Positions 1-10,989 of a stretch of DNA of 64,000 bases are shown one piece after another; within the stretch, counting starts at the first letter, position 1; every line of letters starts with the position of its first letter. The DNA is from Cyanophora paradoxa (Eukaryota; Glaucocystophyceae; Cyanophorales; Cyanophoraceae). Location: NCBI GenBank assembly GCA_004431415.1, contig QPMI01000610.1:248001-312000 (forward strand), given 5' to 3'. The notes below the pieces were generated by a model that worked only from the letters and a program-made list of their open reading frames with translations, had not been told where the DNA came from and made no database searches. The position numbers and the translations under genes are program-made.

Positions 1-703
1 CCACGGACATGGCGCGTGTACCCCCCTCTCTTGGCCTCGCCGCAGCCGCTCACGCCCGGTGCAGGCGCAGCACTTCGAGATCCTGGGCAACTTCAGGAAG
101 CGGGCCGCGGCGGGGGCGCTGGGGCCCCCCGAGGGCCCCGCCTCCTTCTCCGCGCGGGGCGGCCCCTCGCCCTCCCCCCGGGCGCAGGCGAGCCCGGGGC
201 CGGCCTCGCGGGACCGGGACCGGGAGCGGGAGGGGCCGGGCGGGCAGGGCCTCTCGGCGGAGGACCGGCGGCTGGTGCTGGCGGTGGCGATGAAGGGGAG
301 CGACATCGGGCACGCCTTCAAGCCCCTCGCCGCGCACGTCGCCTGGAGCGAGGCCGTCGCCTCCGAGTTCTACGCCCAGGGCGACCGCGAGCGCCTCCTC
401 GGCCTCCCCGTCTCCCCCTTCAGTGCGCCCGCCCGAGCCGCCGACCGTCGGGCACCCGAACGAGAGCGCTAACCCGAGGGCGGCGCAGTGGACCGGGAGA
501 AGGCGAACATGGCGCAGTCGCAGCTCGGCTTCCTGGACTTCGTCGTGCTGCCCCTCCTCAACGCCCTCGCCGCCTCCTTCCCCCGCCTCGGCGAGACCGT
601 CCTCGCCGGCGCCCGCGACAATTACGCCCACTGGAAGGCCCTCGCCGACCGCGCCGCCGCCCCCACCCAGGCCGCCGCCCCCGCACCCGCCGGCGCCCCC
701 TGA
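1..703 (+). CDS. 3',5'-cyclic nucleotide phosphodiesterase, C-terminal part (cut at left edge)
   Basis: C-terminal half of a class I cyclic-nucleotide phosphodiesterase, which hydrolyses cAMP and/or cGMP. Exons by eye: 1-17, 71-422, 489-703, with introns 18-70 (53 nt, begins GTACCCC) and 423-488 (66 nt). Joined, they keep one frame. Visible family signatures: TDMARHFEILGNFRKR at the start (class I enzymes have ATDM..HF here); SDIGHAFKPL, whose Asp is the second metal-binding Asp; SEFYAQGDRERLLGLPVSPF followed by MDREKANMAQSQLGFLDFVV, containing the invariant purine-binding Gln and the following Phe. The N-terminal HD motifs and any regulatory domain lie outside the window. A Pro/Ser/Arg-rich insert of about 50 residues sits between TDM..HF and the metal Asp. 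Stop is TGA at 701-703. Cyclic-nucleotide preference cannot be told from this part. Confidence 0.9.
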
Positions 704-1617
704 GCGTTGAGATAGATGTAACTGCATCCTTCCGATCCATTTCTTTCGCTTTTCGCTTGCAATTGCGATTTATTGATCCCTTTACCCCGTCTATATCCAT
801 TCCGCAATTTTTGTAGACGTGCAAATACGCTCACCAGTGCAGTATCGCTACTAGTACTTTCATTTCGGTTCACGCGTGGCCTGCACCCTTTGATCATGAT
901 CATGATCATGATCATGAATGGTAGTTCTGTCAAGCGGCTACGTCAAGCTTACGAAGACAAGGTCGCTTGAGAAGTCAAGCTTACGCATACGAGCCATTGC
1001 ATGATCGCCTAGTCGCGACTCGCGAAATCGAGCTTTTCGAATAAGCCTTAAAGCCTTGCAGCCTGGCAGCCCGCCCCGGGCCGGGGGGCATGCATATACA
1101 GAACGCATGCTCAAGGGGGCCGGGCCCGCCCCATGCCGCAGTGTGGGCCCCCGATTTAAAACCGGGAATTCGAACGGTGCCTATAGCTAACAGAGGCTCA
1201 GCTGCAGCGGCTAGCGCTAGCAGCAGCGCTAGCTGCTCAGCGGCTGCAACAGGAAGTCGAAAACCTAGGCCCTGCAGCTGCATGCGCAGGCTGCCGCAGT
1301 GCAGTGGGCAACAGCAATTGAATTCTTTTCGAATTATGATTCCGAGAATACGTTATACAGACTATAGCTAGCTATAGCTATATAGCCGGTCCGCTAACCT
1401 CCGTGACTTAACTGTGCTTAATTTAGAGAGCGATCAAGACAAAGCTACGAACGGACAAGGCTAAAACAAAGCCACGGGAGGGGCCGGATGATGAAGAGCG
1501 GGCGGAAACAGCGATGGCGCCGGTCGCGCACTACCTAGGCGCGGCCGCTCAGCGTGCAGGCGAACTAGTGCCACGAAGATACGAATGAGGACGGGCCGGC
1601 GGGCCCGGGCGGGCGGG
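704..1617. other. Intergenic stretch, palindrome-rich
   Basis: No coding signal seen. The segment lies between the phosphodiesterase stop and the end of the convergent gene on the other strand, so it holds both 3' ends. It contains a short tandem TGATCA tract and many short palindromes (GCTAGC, CTGCAG, GAATTC, ATAGCTAT). No tRNA or other RNA gene was recognised. Confidence 0.6.
891..917. repeat. Tandem TGATCA microsatellite
   Basis: A run of TGATCA units overlapping by shared bases (TGATCATGATCATGATCATG and on), perfectly palindromic. A similar shorter tract (CATGATCATGATCATG) occurs near 14665-14682 inside the first inverted-duplication arm. Confidence 0.85.
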
Positions 1618-2460
1618 CTAGAAGCTCTCGATCTTGGAGATGACGCGGCCGTTGCGGATGACCTTCTCGTGGGCGAGGGCGGCTCCGCCGGCGCCGGCGC
1701 CGGTGCCCTCGGGGAACTGGAGGCGGTAGTGGCTCTGGACGTCCCCGGGCGAGCGCTGCCAGCTGCCCAGCGAGATCGAGTGGTTCTCGTTCCGGTACTT
1801 CACGCGCTGGAAGGCGCAGAGCGGCCGCTCGAGGTACGCGTCTCGCGGAGAGGCGAAGGGGTCCCGCGCCGAGAGCGCCGGGCCCGCCTCCTCCTGCGCC
1901 CCCGCGCTCCGCGACGCCAGCGCTGCCTGCGCCGCGAGGAGGCTCGAGCTCGGCGCGAGCGTTACGCGGCCCGGCGGCCGCGCAGCTGCAGGCGAACGCA
2001 GGCCCTGCGCACCGGCGGAGGAAGCTTGGACAGAGCCAGCCTGACGCGAGGGGCCTGCGCGCCATCGCTCATGATCAGCAGGAGCGGAGAGGCGGGCTTC
2101 ATCGGCGCGGTCGCGCGCGCCATGGCTTCGAGGACCGGGACCTCGTTCGGATCGCGCAGCGGTGTCGGCTCCGGTTCATCCAACGCGACCTCGTGCTTCG
2201 GCGGCCGCGCGGGCTCAGCGGTGTGGCTGGAGGGGAAAACCTAGCCGGAGAGCGGTGTGGCTGGATCAGCCTCGGCCGCGGCCGCGGAACGGCGCGAGCC
2301 AAGCCTCGGCGAGCCTTGCTATAGCTAGCTCTAAAACAAAGCCTGCGGCGCTTACATGAAACTGCGTGACCTCCGCCCCTCTTAGCATTTTCGCGCGGTG
2401 CCGTCTATCTGTCAGTAGCACGTCCTCCGCGTTCGTCCTCCGCAGCTCCGCCTTAGTCAT
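1618..2460 (-). CDS. Unrecognised protein, about 213 residues, three exons
   Basis: Three exons join with consistent phase: 2460-2356 (starts MTKAELRRTNAEDVLL), 2240-2013 and 1926-1618. The intron at 2355-2241 begins GTAAGC and ends TAG; the intron at 2012-1927 begins GTGCGC and ends GCAG; all exons are in phase 0. The N-terminal part is charged, the middle is Pro/Ala-rich (DEPEPTPLRDPNEVPVLEAM), and the C-terminus has a compact, non-repetitive stretch (RVKYRNENHSISLGSWQRSP, then EKVIRNGRVISKIESF at the end). I do not recognise the family. The phase agreement across both introns and the ordinary composition of the last exon argue that it is real. It starts 175 bases from the start of the divergent gene at 2635. 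Confidence 0.6.
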
Positions 2461-2634
2461 CACGGCCCTCGAAAACGCCAGCTCCGCATTCGGAGAGGGT
2501 CCGGGAAGCAGCCGGGGCGCGGCGCCGGCCTGCGGCCCAGGCTGCGGCGACATTTGGCCAGAGGGTGTACCCTTGTCAAGAATAGTATTCTGCCTCCAGC
2601 GGCCTCCAGCGGCTTCAGGGTTTCTTAGCGAGCC

Positions 2635-5600
2635 ATGCTTGATGGCGGGACCGCTGCTGGAGGCGCCAAGAGCGCCTGCCCCAAGTTTTTGCCGACGAGC
2701 TCAAGCGTCGCTTTCCTGAAGTCAGTAACGCCGGAGGAGTTCAACGTACCGGTTCGGCAGGAGGTCCGCTCGCCGTGGACCTCGCCGGATCCCGAAGTGG
2801 CACTGTGCATGGGCGTTGAAGCTCCGCGCAGGAGTGGAAGGAAGCAACGTACGTAGATAAGCTGGATGAACCGCTCAACAAGATCCGCATCGCTTTGGAG
2901 TCCGGCGGCCAGGTGCGGCGCGTCGCCTGCTGAAGCCTTGCGGAGCCTGGCGCGACGCGGCGCGGCCTGCAGGTCGATGCGGGGGCGCTGCTTCCCCTGC
3001 TGGACCAGGTCCGCAGCGAGCACATAGAGGCCGTCCGCAGGTGCTCGCGCCCGCGCCGCCGCATGCGCAGCGCGGCGGCGGCGGGGGCTCAGTCCCCCGG
3101 CCGCAGCGCGCGAGTGGCGCGGCCGGCGGCGGCGGCGGCGACGGAGGAGGAGGAAGCGCGGCCGGCGGGGCAGAGCGGGCGGCAGAGCGGGCAGACGTCG
3201 CGGCGGGGGTCGACGGAGTCGGAGCGGAACGGGCGGGCGGTGGAGGCGACCGTGCAGGCCGCCATGGAGCTCGCCGCCGCCGCCGCCGCCATCGAGCACG
3301 GCCGCCCCGGCGACGCCCCCCGCGTCCGCGCCCAGGTCGAGGGCGCCGTCCGGTGCGCGTTCCGCTCCGCTCCGGCCGGCAGCGGGGCGCGGCTCGGGCC
3401 GAGGCGCGGGGGCGGCGCAGGGCGCTGCTGACGGAGGTGGAGAGCCTGCGGCGCGCCCTCGCGGACGCCGAGCAGCGCGCCGCGCAGGCCGCAGCGCCCC
3501 CTGAGGTGCCCCGCCCCAACACCCCTCCCCGCCTGACCTGACCCGAGCGAAGGCACCCGCTGCGGCGCCGGAGGCGGCGGAGGCGGCGGCGGCGGCAGCG
3601 CGGCCGGCCTCTTCGGGGTCGCTCAGGCGGCGGGGCGCCCCGGCGGCGGCGGCGCCGCCGGAGGAGGAGGCGCACGCGCGGCGGATGCGGGCGGCGCTGG
3701 AGGCGGCGGTGGCGGGCGACGACTTCGACTTCGAGGCGGTGGAGGCGGAGGCCGTGCGCTGGGAGCTCGAGTCCGCCCGCCGCGCCGCCGCCGTCGTCGT
3801 CCCCCACTCCGCCTCCGCCGGCCGCCGCCGCCCGATGTCGAGCCCCGGCCACAAGCTCGCCTCCTCCGGCTCCTCCGGCAGCCTCGGGCGGGCGCCCGGC
3901 GAGGCCGGCGGCGTCGGTCCCGCCGCGGCGCCCCTCGACCCGCGCTCGCTGGAGGCCGAGGAGATGCGGGTCCGCCCTTCCGCCGGCCCGCCCTGCCGCT
4001 GGGATCGGGGCCGACGCCGGGCGGCAGCTGCAGGTGCGGCGCGTTGCCATGGTCGCCGAACTGCGGGCCCGCCAGGCCCGCGCCGAGGCCGACGGTGCGC
4101 CAGCGGCCCCCGCTTGGCTTGGCCCCTTGCCCGCGGCTCCCGCTGAGGGGCGGCGGCAGCGCGGCGGAGGCGGCGGAGCGGCGGGCGGCGGCGGAGGTGC
4201 GGCCGCTGCGGGCGCGCTGCGCGGAGCTGGAGGCGACCGTGACCGCCCTCCGCGCCGAGCACGCCCTCCACCTCGAGACCCTCAGGCGCCCCCGCCCCGC
4301 CCCGCCCCGCCCCGCCCGGCCTCGACGGGCGCCGGCGCGGCTCCTGACCGCCTCGGGGGCGCGCAGGAGCGTGCACGAGGCGGAGGCGGAGCGGGCGCGG
4401 CGGCGGGCGGCGGTGGCAGAGGCGGAGGCGGCGGCCCTCGCCCGCTCCATCCGACAGTCCGCCGAGCGCTCCGACGACCTCGGCACGAAGTACGCCCACC
4501 GTGCGTCCCCCGCACGCCCCTCCCCGCCCCTCTCTGCTGGCGCCCTCCGAGCGGACGCGGCGGCAGTCTCTGCGACGCTGGACGCGGCGCGGGAGCAGTC
4601 GGCGCGGGACGCCGCCGACTACCGCCGCTGGATCGACCACTGGTGCCCCGGGCCCCGCCGGCGCCGCACCGCCGCTCGCCCCTCGCTGAGCCCCCGCAGG
4701 CTCGCGGACGTCACGCCTCCTCCACCGGCGCCGCCCCCGCCCGAGGCCGCCGGGGCGGGGCCCTCGCGGCTCGCGGGGGTGCGGACGGCGGCGGAGGCGG
4801 CGGCGGTCGAAGCCGAGCTGCGGGCCGCGGAGGCGGAGCTGCGGGCGGCGGAGGGCGAGGTCCGAGGCGCCAAGGCCGACCTCGCCGCCTGGCTCGCCGG
4901 TGCGGCCCGAGGCCCGCCCTCGTCGGCCGGCGCCCGCGCCGCGCTGAGGCGGCGTGGGGCGCGGGGCAGACTTCGCGCGGGAGAACGGGGGCGGTACCCG
5001 AACGGGTCGGCGCCGGGGCCCTCGCGGCCCTGGGCGGGGCCGGCTCGAACGCCTCCCCGAGGGGGCGGGGCCCCCGGCGGGCCCCACGCGCAGGCGACGG
5101 CGCTCGAGTCGGTCCTCGCGGCCTGCGCGGCGCTGGAGCGGCGGGAGCGGGCGGCGCGGGGGCCCTCGCGGCGCTGCGCGGGGCCCTCGCTGTGCACGGC
5201 CTCGAGGCGCTGCGCGGGGCGGCGGCGCTCGAGGAGGCGGCCCGCCGCGCCCGCTCCGAGGTCGCCGAGCTCGAGGCGCGGGGGCGCGGCTGCGGGCGGA
5301 GCGCGCCGAGGCGGAGCGGGAGGCGGCGGAGCTGCGGGGCGAGGTCGCCGGCCTCCACGCCGACCTCCAGCGCCTCCGCCACCGCGCCCTCCTCGCCGCC
5401 CGCGCGCCCGCCTCCGCCCCCGCCGCCCGCTCCGGCTCCCCGGCCGCGCCGGCCTCGCCTCCCGCGGCGGGGGCGGCGGCCCCGCGCCCCTGCGGCCCCT
5501 CACCGCCGCGAGCGGCGCCGGCGGCCGCCCGCCAGCGGCTGCGGCGGCAGGCGGCGGGGTGTCGGTGAGCGGCCTGTCGGCCTTCTCGCCGGGCGGGAGC

Positions 5601-5894
5601 AGTGGGGCCTCGTGGGCGGCGCCTGCAGCCGGGGCCCGCGCCCGCTCCCGCCCGTCCTCCTCCGAGGCCGGCCCCGCCTCGGGCCCCGCGCCCCTCCTCG
5701 ATCCCTGGCCCCCGTCCCTGCCCGACGAGTTCAGCCGCGAGCACCCGGCGGCCGCGGCCCCGGCCGCGGCCCCGGCGCCGCTGAGCCCCTTCGAGCGCCG
5801 CCCGCTGCTCCCGCCGCCCTTCCCTTTCGGCGCCGGCGCGGGCCCCCTGGGGCGCCCGCCCAGCACCCCCTCCCTAGTCGCCGCCCGGTTCTGA
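2635..5894 (+). CDS. Ala/Arg/Glu-rich coiled-coil protein, many short introns
   Basis: A long multi-exon gene read from frame switches at GT/AG borders. First exons are firm: 2635-2745, 2832-2912 and 2973 to about 3040. The first two junctions are in phase and give ...VTPEEFN + EWKEATYVDKLDEPLNKIRI... + VDAGALLPLLDQVRSEHIEA. Intron 3353-3420 restores EGAVR + ALLTEVESLRRALADAEQ. Later blocks (3676-4030, 4150-4280, 4365-4500, 4550-4635, 4700-4900, 5095-5560) are strongly heptad-like, for example EAELRAAEAELRAAEGEVRG and ERAEAEREAAELRGEVAGLH, so a long helical coiled coil is expected. The C-terminus (5560-5894) is Ser/Pro-rich and ends ..STPSLVAARF. The family is not recognised; cytoskeletal or centrosomal scaffolds look like this, but that is only inference. 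Internal exon borders are approximate. Confidence 0.55.
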
Positions 5895-8578
5895 TCGTGC
5901 GCGCGCCCGCGGTCCGTGTACTGTAAAACGTGAAATCTCCGGCGGCACTTAATATTCGGCGCTATTCGGCATAGGCTCACGGCGCCGAATATTTGAAACT
6001 GCCAGAATTGTGTAGGTGTATGGCAAAAGAGGGATCAATGTACCCGCCGCCTAGGCGGACTGGCTGTGTTGCCGAAAATATGATGCCGACGAACTACAAT
6101 TTCGGCGCATTTTTCGGGTTTTGCCGAAATAAAGTGACGCTGGATATTGCATGTTTTACAGTATACGTATATTGCAAGGGGGGGTCAGCTGCTCAAACCC
6201 CCCTTGCTACCCGTCGGATTGTCTGTCCTTTTGTCCAAGCCGGCCAGTTTGCAAGTCCGTCTTTTTCTCAACGTCGAAAGTCTTTTTGAGGTACCCATAT
6301 GCATGGCCAGCCGCCAGCCGGCCGCGGCCGCATGCGCATGCGCGCGCAAGTCGAGCTCGCGTCGCCTCACGAGCGGCCCTCGCACGTCCTAGCGCTCAGC
6401 GGCTGCAATCTCCCGCCTGCAATCTCCCGGAGTCCGACCTCGAGCTCCCGTCGAACCGGCCGCGACCGTGGCAACGGCCTGAACCGGCCGCGACCATCGC
6501 AGCGCAGCTCCCACTACTAGGCTAGCTCCTATTCGGGCGCGGCGCGACGTCGCGCGCTCCGCGGCATCACAGAGCCGCGCGCCGCGCAATCGATGCCGCA
6601 GCGACGGGCGATGGGCGGTCACAACTGCAAACGGTGCGCGTGCATATGGCCAGGAAACGCTGCGAGGCGGCCCGCTGGTGCTCGCCGGACGCGGGAATGC
6701 GTGAGGGGCGGCTGCGCGGCTCGCTTGATGGGGCGGGGGCGCGCAGCGGGCAGCCGCGTGGCTCGCCGGGCGGGGCAGAGCGCGGTGGGCCGCAGGCGGC
6801 TCGCCAAAGGGCGGGGCGCGGGCAGCAGGCGGTGCGGAGGCGCGGCGGGCGACGGCACGGCTTGCGGGACGGGGCGGAGGCGCGGCGGGCGGCGGCGTGG
6901 CTCTCTGGGGGGGCGCAAGCGCGGCGGGCGGCGGCGCGGCTCTCTGGGCGGGGCGCAAGCGCGGCGGGCGGCGGCGCGGCTCGCGGGACGGGGCGGAGGC
7001 GCGGCGGGCGGCGGCGTGGCTCTCTGGCGGGGCGCAAGCGCGGCGGGCGGCGGCGCGGCTTGCCGGCGGGGCGGAGGCGCGGCGGGCGGCGGCGCGGCTC
7101 GCGGGACGGGGCGGAGGCGCGGCGGGCGGAGGCGCGGCTCGCCGGGCGCGGCGCAAGCGCGGCGAGCGACGGCGCGGCTCGCCGGCGGGGCGGAGGCGCG
7201 GCGGGGGCCGGCGCGGCTCGCCGGGCGGGCTTGAGGCGCGGCGGGCCGGGCGGCGTCGGGGCTCGTCGGGCGGGGCGGAGGCGCGGCGGGCGGCGGCGCG
7301 GCTCGCCGGCGGGGGCGGAGGCGCGGCGGGCGGCGGCGCGGCTCGCCGAGCGGTGCGGAGGCGCGGCGGGCGGCGGCGCGGCTCGCGGGATGGGGCGGAG
7401 GCGCGGCGGGCGGCGGCGCGGCTCGCCGCCGGGCTGCCCAGCCCTACGCCTAGCGAACGCTCAGCTGCTACCTTCAGATGCTGTCTTTCAGAGTCTGTTA
7501 GTTTAGACCCCACCTTCCAGATCCTGAGACGAGCAGGGGGAGGGGGCGAGTCGAAGACCTAGTACGTACGGCGTGCCACAGTGCGTGTTTGTGTACAGAT
7601 ATAGACTGTTGTAGGCAAAGGCGCGCCAAGTTCTCGCATCACGTCGCCATCATGATTCAGTACTAGTAACTAGTACTAGTACTGCAGCTGAGGGATCCGG
7701 ATCCGGGCCGGAGTGGTCCAGGATTTCAGCTGCGAGCTCGAGCTGTGCTAGCGCTAGCGCTTACGCTGCAGGCCCGCTCCCGTTAGCGCTGCCAGGCTGT
7801 TCGTGCGCAAGCGCAACACTCAATGCGTAGCTTGGCGCGGTATCGGTGCGCGTGCGTGGCGCGCGCGAGCCCCGCGACTCGGCGATCAAATTTCATCATG
7901 CAAGCTAATCTAAGCTGAATTCGAAGCTGCAGCTGAAGTCCTAGGCGTTAACGTTGCATGCGCGATCTGCGCAGCGGCCCTGCCCGGCGACAAAGCGGCC
8001 TGAATTCGAAGCGTCGACGTCGAAGCAGCTCTTCGCGGGGGTACGCAGGTTTTTCGGCTTGCCGAAGTTGAGTGTGAAATTACAGCCGCGACCATCCTTA
8101 GCTTAGCCATGCGCATACCGGCCGCATATTTGCGCGAGGAAGGCGCAAGAGAGGAAGCAGCGATCATCGGTTGCGCAACAGCGATCATCGCTTGGTTGCA
8201 AAATTGCTAGATGACCACGGCCAGCTGCATGCGCATTCGGCGCTGCCTGCGTTGCGCACGCGAGGCGTCTCCAATGGCGAAATGCTCCTTCTGACCAGCT
8301 ATGTGAATCATTGGCGCTGCGATAGCTGGCACAGCGCGGAATCACAGGGCGCTGGGAATTTCGCGCGAGCTAGCGCTCTAAATTAGTTGAACTCTTCGGA
8401 CGCCGGCCGCGGCTGCCGGGCCGTCCGAGCGAGCTCTCTGAAATTCCTTGTGCGCACTGCTCTTCGCTCGCTGGATCAATCGAATGAGTTGATTCTCGCG
8501 CAGGACGTTGGCCAGCACGTGCACCGTACGTGCACTCGCACACCGGCGACGTTTGACGTCAGTGCAGCTGGTCAAGAA
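5895..8578. other. Intergenic stretch with a minisatellite; no gene seen
   Basis: Apart from the 39-bp minisatellite near 6830-7430 I see no supported gene. 5900-6300 is less GC-rich than its surroundings and has several GCCGAAA/TTTCGGC words. 7560-8400 is dense in short palindromes such as ACTAGT, GGATCC and GCTAGC. Long open frames on both strands over 6400-7560 follow from the stop-free GC-rich repeat and are not taken as genes. Confidence 0.5.
6830..7430. repeat. GC-rich minisatellite, unit about 39 bp, roughly 15 imperfect copies
   Basis: Imperfect tandem units containing the core GGCGGAGGCGCGGCGGGCGG followed by a variable GCGGCTCGC(C/G)GG segment. Spacing between cores is mostly close to 39 bases, so it is nearly a multiple of three and stays open in several frames on both strands. 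In one minus-strand frame this reads as 13-residue units such as EPRRRPPRLRPAR. No start context, splice signals or flanking coding sequence supports translation. Confidence 0.75.
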
Positions 8579-10869
8579 ATGGGGGGCGCCGCATCGCGCG
8601 CACGAGAGAAGAAGCGGCGGGAGGCGTACGACACGCGACCGGAGGCGGTGCGGCTGCACCGGACGCTCACCTACGCGGCTCGGCTGCAGGCCTTCGTGCG
8701 GGAGCGCATCGACTCCAACGCGTATCCCGACACGAGAGCCGTGCACGCGGAGCTCGCTGCGGCCCAGGAGTCCTCGCGATCGAACTCGTCGGGGGGCGAC
8801 GCGCACGTCAACGGCAGCCGGCGCGGCCGGTCGAACGTGGTCGCGGCCGAGCCGCCGCCGGAGCCGCCGCCGACGGCGGCGGCGGCTTGCGAGGCCTTCC
8901 ACGCCTCCAGCCGCGCCCTCGCCGGCCCCCTGCTCTACTCCGGGGCGGGGCCCCAGGGCGAGTCGACGTCGGGGAAGAGGCGGCGGCACGCGCACAGCGC
9001 GCGGGAGGGTCTGGAGGCGCTCCTGACGGCGCGCCTCTCCCTCCCCGCGCTGGCGGCGCTCGTCAATCACGCCTCCTTCGCGGCGGCCCCGGAGCGCTGG
9101 GCCCCCGCCCTCCTCGGCCTCGCCCTCGGCGAGCTCTCGGACCGCGGGATGGTCCGCCTGCTGCCGCCGCCCCCCTCGGGCGTCCTCCACGGGGACGGTG
9201 GGCAGGCCCCCCCTGCGCCCTGACGTGGACCTCGCCGGCGCGCCCTTGAATCTCTTTGCGCCGTCTTCCTCGCAGGGTCGTGGGGGGACTTCGAGGTGGA
9301 GCTGGTGGAGGGGCGCCTGCCCGAGCCCGGGGACGAGCCCCTCCCGGGCGCCCTCCACGCCCTCGTCGCCTTCGTCAGGCCCGCCCCGGCCCAAAGAAAC
9401 AACTCGGCCCTCCCGCCCCGTCTGAGGGCGGCGCGCAGGGGGCAGGGGGGCGCGGCCGGCTGCTTCGAGGTGTGCCGGGCCTTCCTCGCGCAGCGGGCCC
9501 CGGAGGCCGACCCCGAGCTCGAGGGCGTCAACGCCATCTACTCCAGGGTGCGCCCCGGCAGCGCGCTCGCCGTGGTCGCCGTGGGTGAATGACGCGGGGC
9601 CCCTCTCGATCGCGATCGGTCTCCGCAGCTCACGGGGATCGTCACGAAGGAGCTGACGGACGGCGGCCTGAAGCGCGTCCTCCCGCGCATGCGCAGCGGG
9701 GCCCGCGCCGGCCGCGCCGGCATCGACCTCGAGGCCGCCGCCGCCGCCCGCAGCGCCCTCGCCGACGAGCTCGGTGGCGGTGGCGCCGGCAGCGGCAGCC
9801 GGAGCGGGCGGGGCCGGGGCCGACGCCGCCGCCGCTGGACCTCTCGAAGGCGGCGGCGGTGCGGGAGGCGGAGCTGGCGGCGGCGGAGGGCCACGTGCTG
9901 CTCTCCCCCTCGTGCGCGCTGACGAGCGCCGGGCGGCGGGCGGCGGTGGCGGCGGCGGTGCTGGCGGGGGCCCTCTGGGAGGCCGAGGCCCGCCACCGGG
10001 CCCTCTCCCGCCTCGCCCCCGAGCTCCTCGTGCGTTCCCGCCCCCCGCCATCGGCCCCCGCTTCCTTCACTCCCCCCCCCCCCCCCCCCTTTTCTTTTTC
10101 TTTTCTTTGCAAGCCGCGAGGAGGGGCTGGAATCTTTGCCCCTCGCCCTCCTGCCCGCGCCTCCCGTACTCGTCTGACCCTCGGGCTGCGCGCGCGGCAG
10201 GTTCGGTTCCTGGCGACGCCGCTCTACGACCGCGCGCGGCGGCCGGTGTCGACGTCCCCCGCGGCGGAGCTCGCGTCGACGCCCGAGGGGGCGGCGGCGG
10301 GGGCGGGGAGGACGAGCCTGGAGAGCGCGGGCGGGGCGCACGCGGTCACCCTGGAGCTCGAGTTCGACACGGAGAGCGCCATCCTCATGGGCGCCGCCGT
10401 CCTCCTCGCCGTCCCGCCCCGCCTCCGCCCCCGCTTCTGGGCCCAGCACGAGGAGGCGCGCGGCGGGGGGCCCCTCCCCGGCCTCGGCCGCTTCCGCGCC
10501 CCGGCGGCGGCGGGTGCGGGGGCGGGGCCCCCGCGGGGGCTCAGCCGCGTGCTGGGGCAGAGCGACTCGGAGGAGTTCGAGGCGGAGCTGCAGCTGCTCG
10601 CCGTCGAGCCCATCGACGCCCCCGACGCCCTCGCGTCCGCCCCCGCACCCGCCCTCCGACCCGAGGCGCCCAGCGAGAGGCGGCTGACGGCGCGCGCGCA
10701 GGCGCGTCCTTCTGCTCGCGCAGTCGGCCCAGCCCTGGGGCGAGCACATGTGCGTCCTACCCGCTCCCGCCCTGTTCCGCCGGCAGATCTAGATCCCGCT
10801 CCCGCCCTGCTCCGCCGGCAGATCTACACCGAGATCTCTTCCCGGCCCGTCGACCCCTTATGGTTTTAA
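8579..10869 (+). CDS. Unrecognised multi-exon protein with an N-myristoylation signal
   Basis: Starts MGGAASRAREKKRREAYD at 8579. Gly2 and Ser6 fit the N-myristoylation consensus MGxxxS, and the basic residues after it would help membrane binding. Exon 1 runs to about 9197. A further exon from about 9275 to 9583 includes GSWGDFEVELVEGRLPEPGD and ends LAVVAV. Next is LTGIVTKELTDGGLKRVLPR from about 9630, then LDLSKAAAVREAELAAAEGH up to about 10030. After an intron with a C/T tract (10031-10200) comes an exon starting VRFLATPLYDRARRP. That last long exon has a conserved-looking acidic stretch (SDSEEFEAELQLLAVEPIDA). The 3' end is unresolved: one frame stops at 10869, another (RVLLLAQSAQPWGEHM...) stops near 10791 or splices on. 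I do not recognise the family. Confidence 0.5.
10768..10830 (+). repeat. Tandem duplication of a 3' splice-site segment
   Basis: CCCGCTCCCGCCCTG(T/C)TCCGCCGGCAGATCTA occurs twice back to back. Each copy carries a pyrimidine-rich stretch ending in GGCAG, so the intron probably has two equivalent acceptor sites about 33 nt apart. The first copy is followed by a stop (ATCTAG), the second by ATCTACACCGAG. Confidence 0.6.
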
Positions 10870-10989
10870 TCGACGCTCTAGAATTCGTGGTCCACATGTA
10901 CAATGACGCGAAATCTCGCGATCTAGCGCAATATCGCATTAACGCGCAATATTCGCGCGATCTCAATTTTCGCGAAGATCTAGGGCCGC

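Noticed and set aside
2625-5744. Very long minus-strand frame opposite the coiled-coil gene
   Set aside because: Arg/Pro/Gly-rich antisense shadow; the plus strand shows heptads and phased introns.
6389-7513. Long Arg/Ala/Pro-rich frames over the minisatellite on both strands
   Set aside because: Open on several frames at once because the repeat lacks stops; typical shadow of GC-rich tandem repeats.
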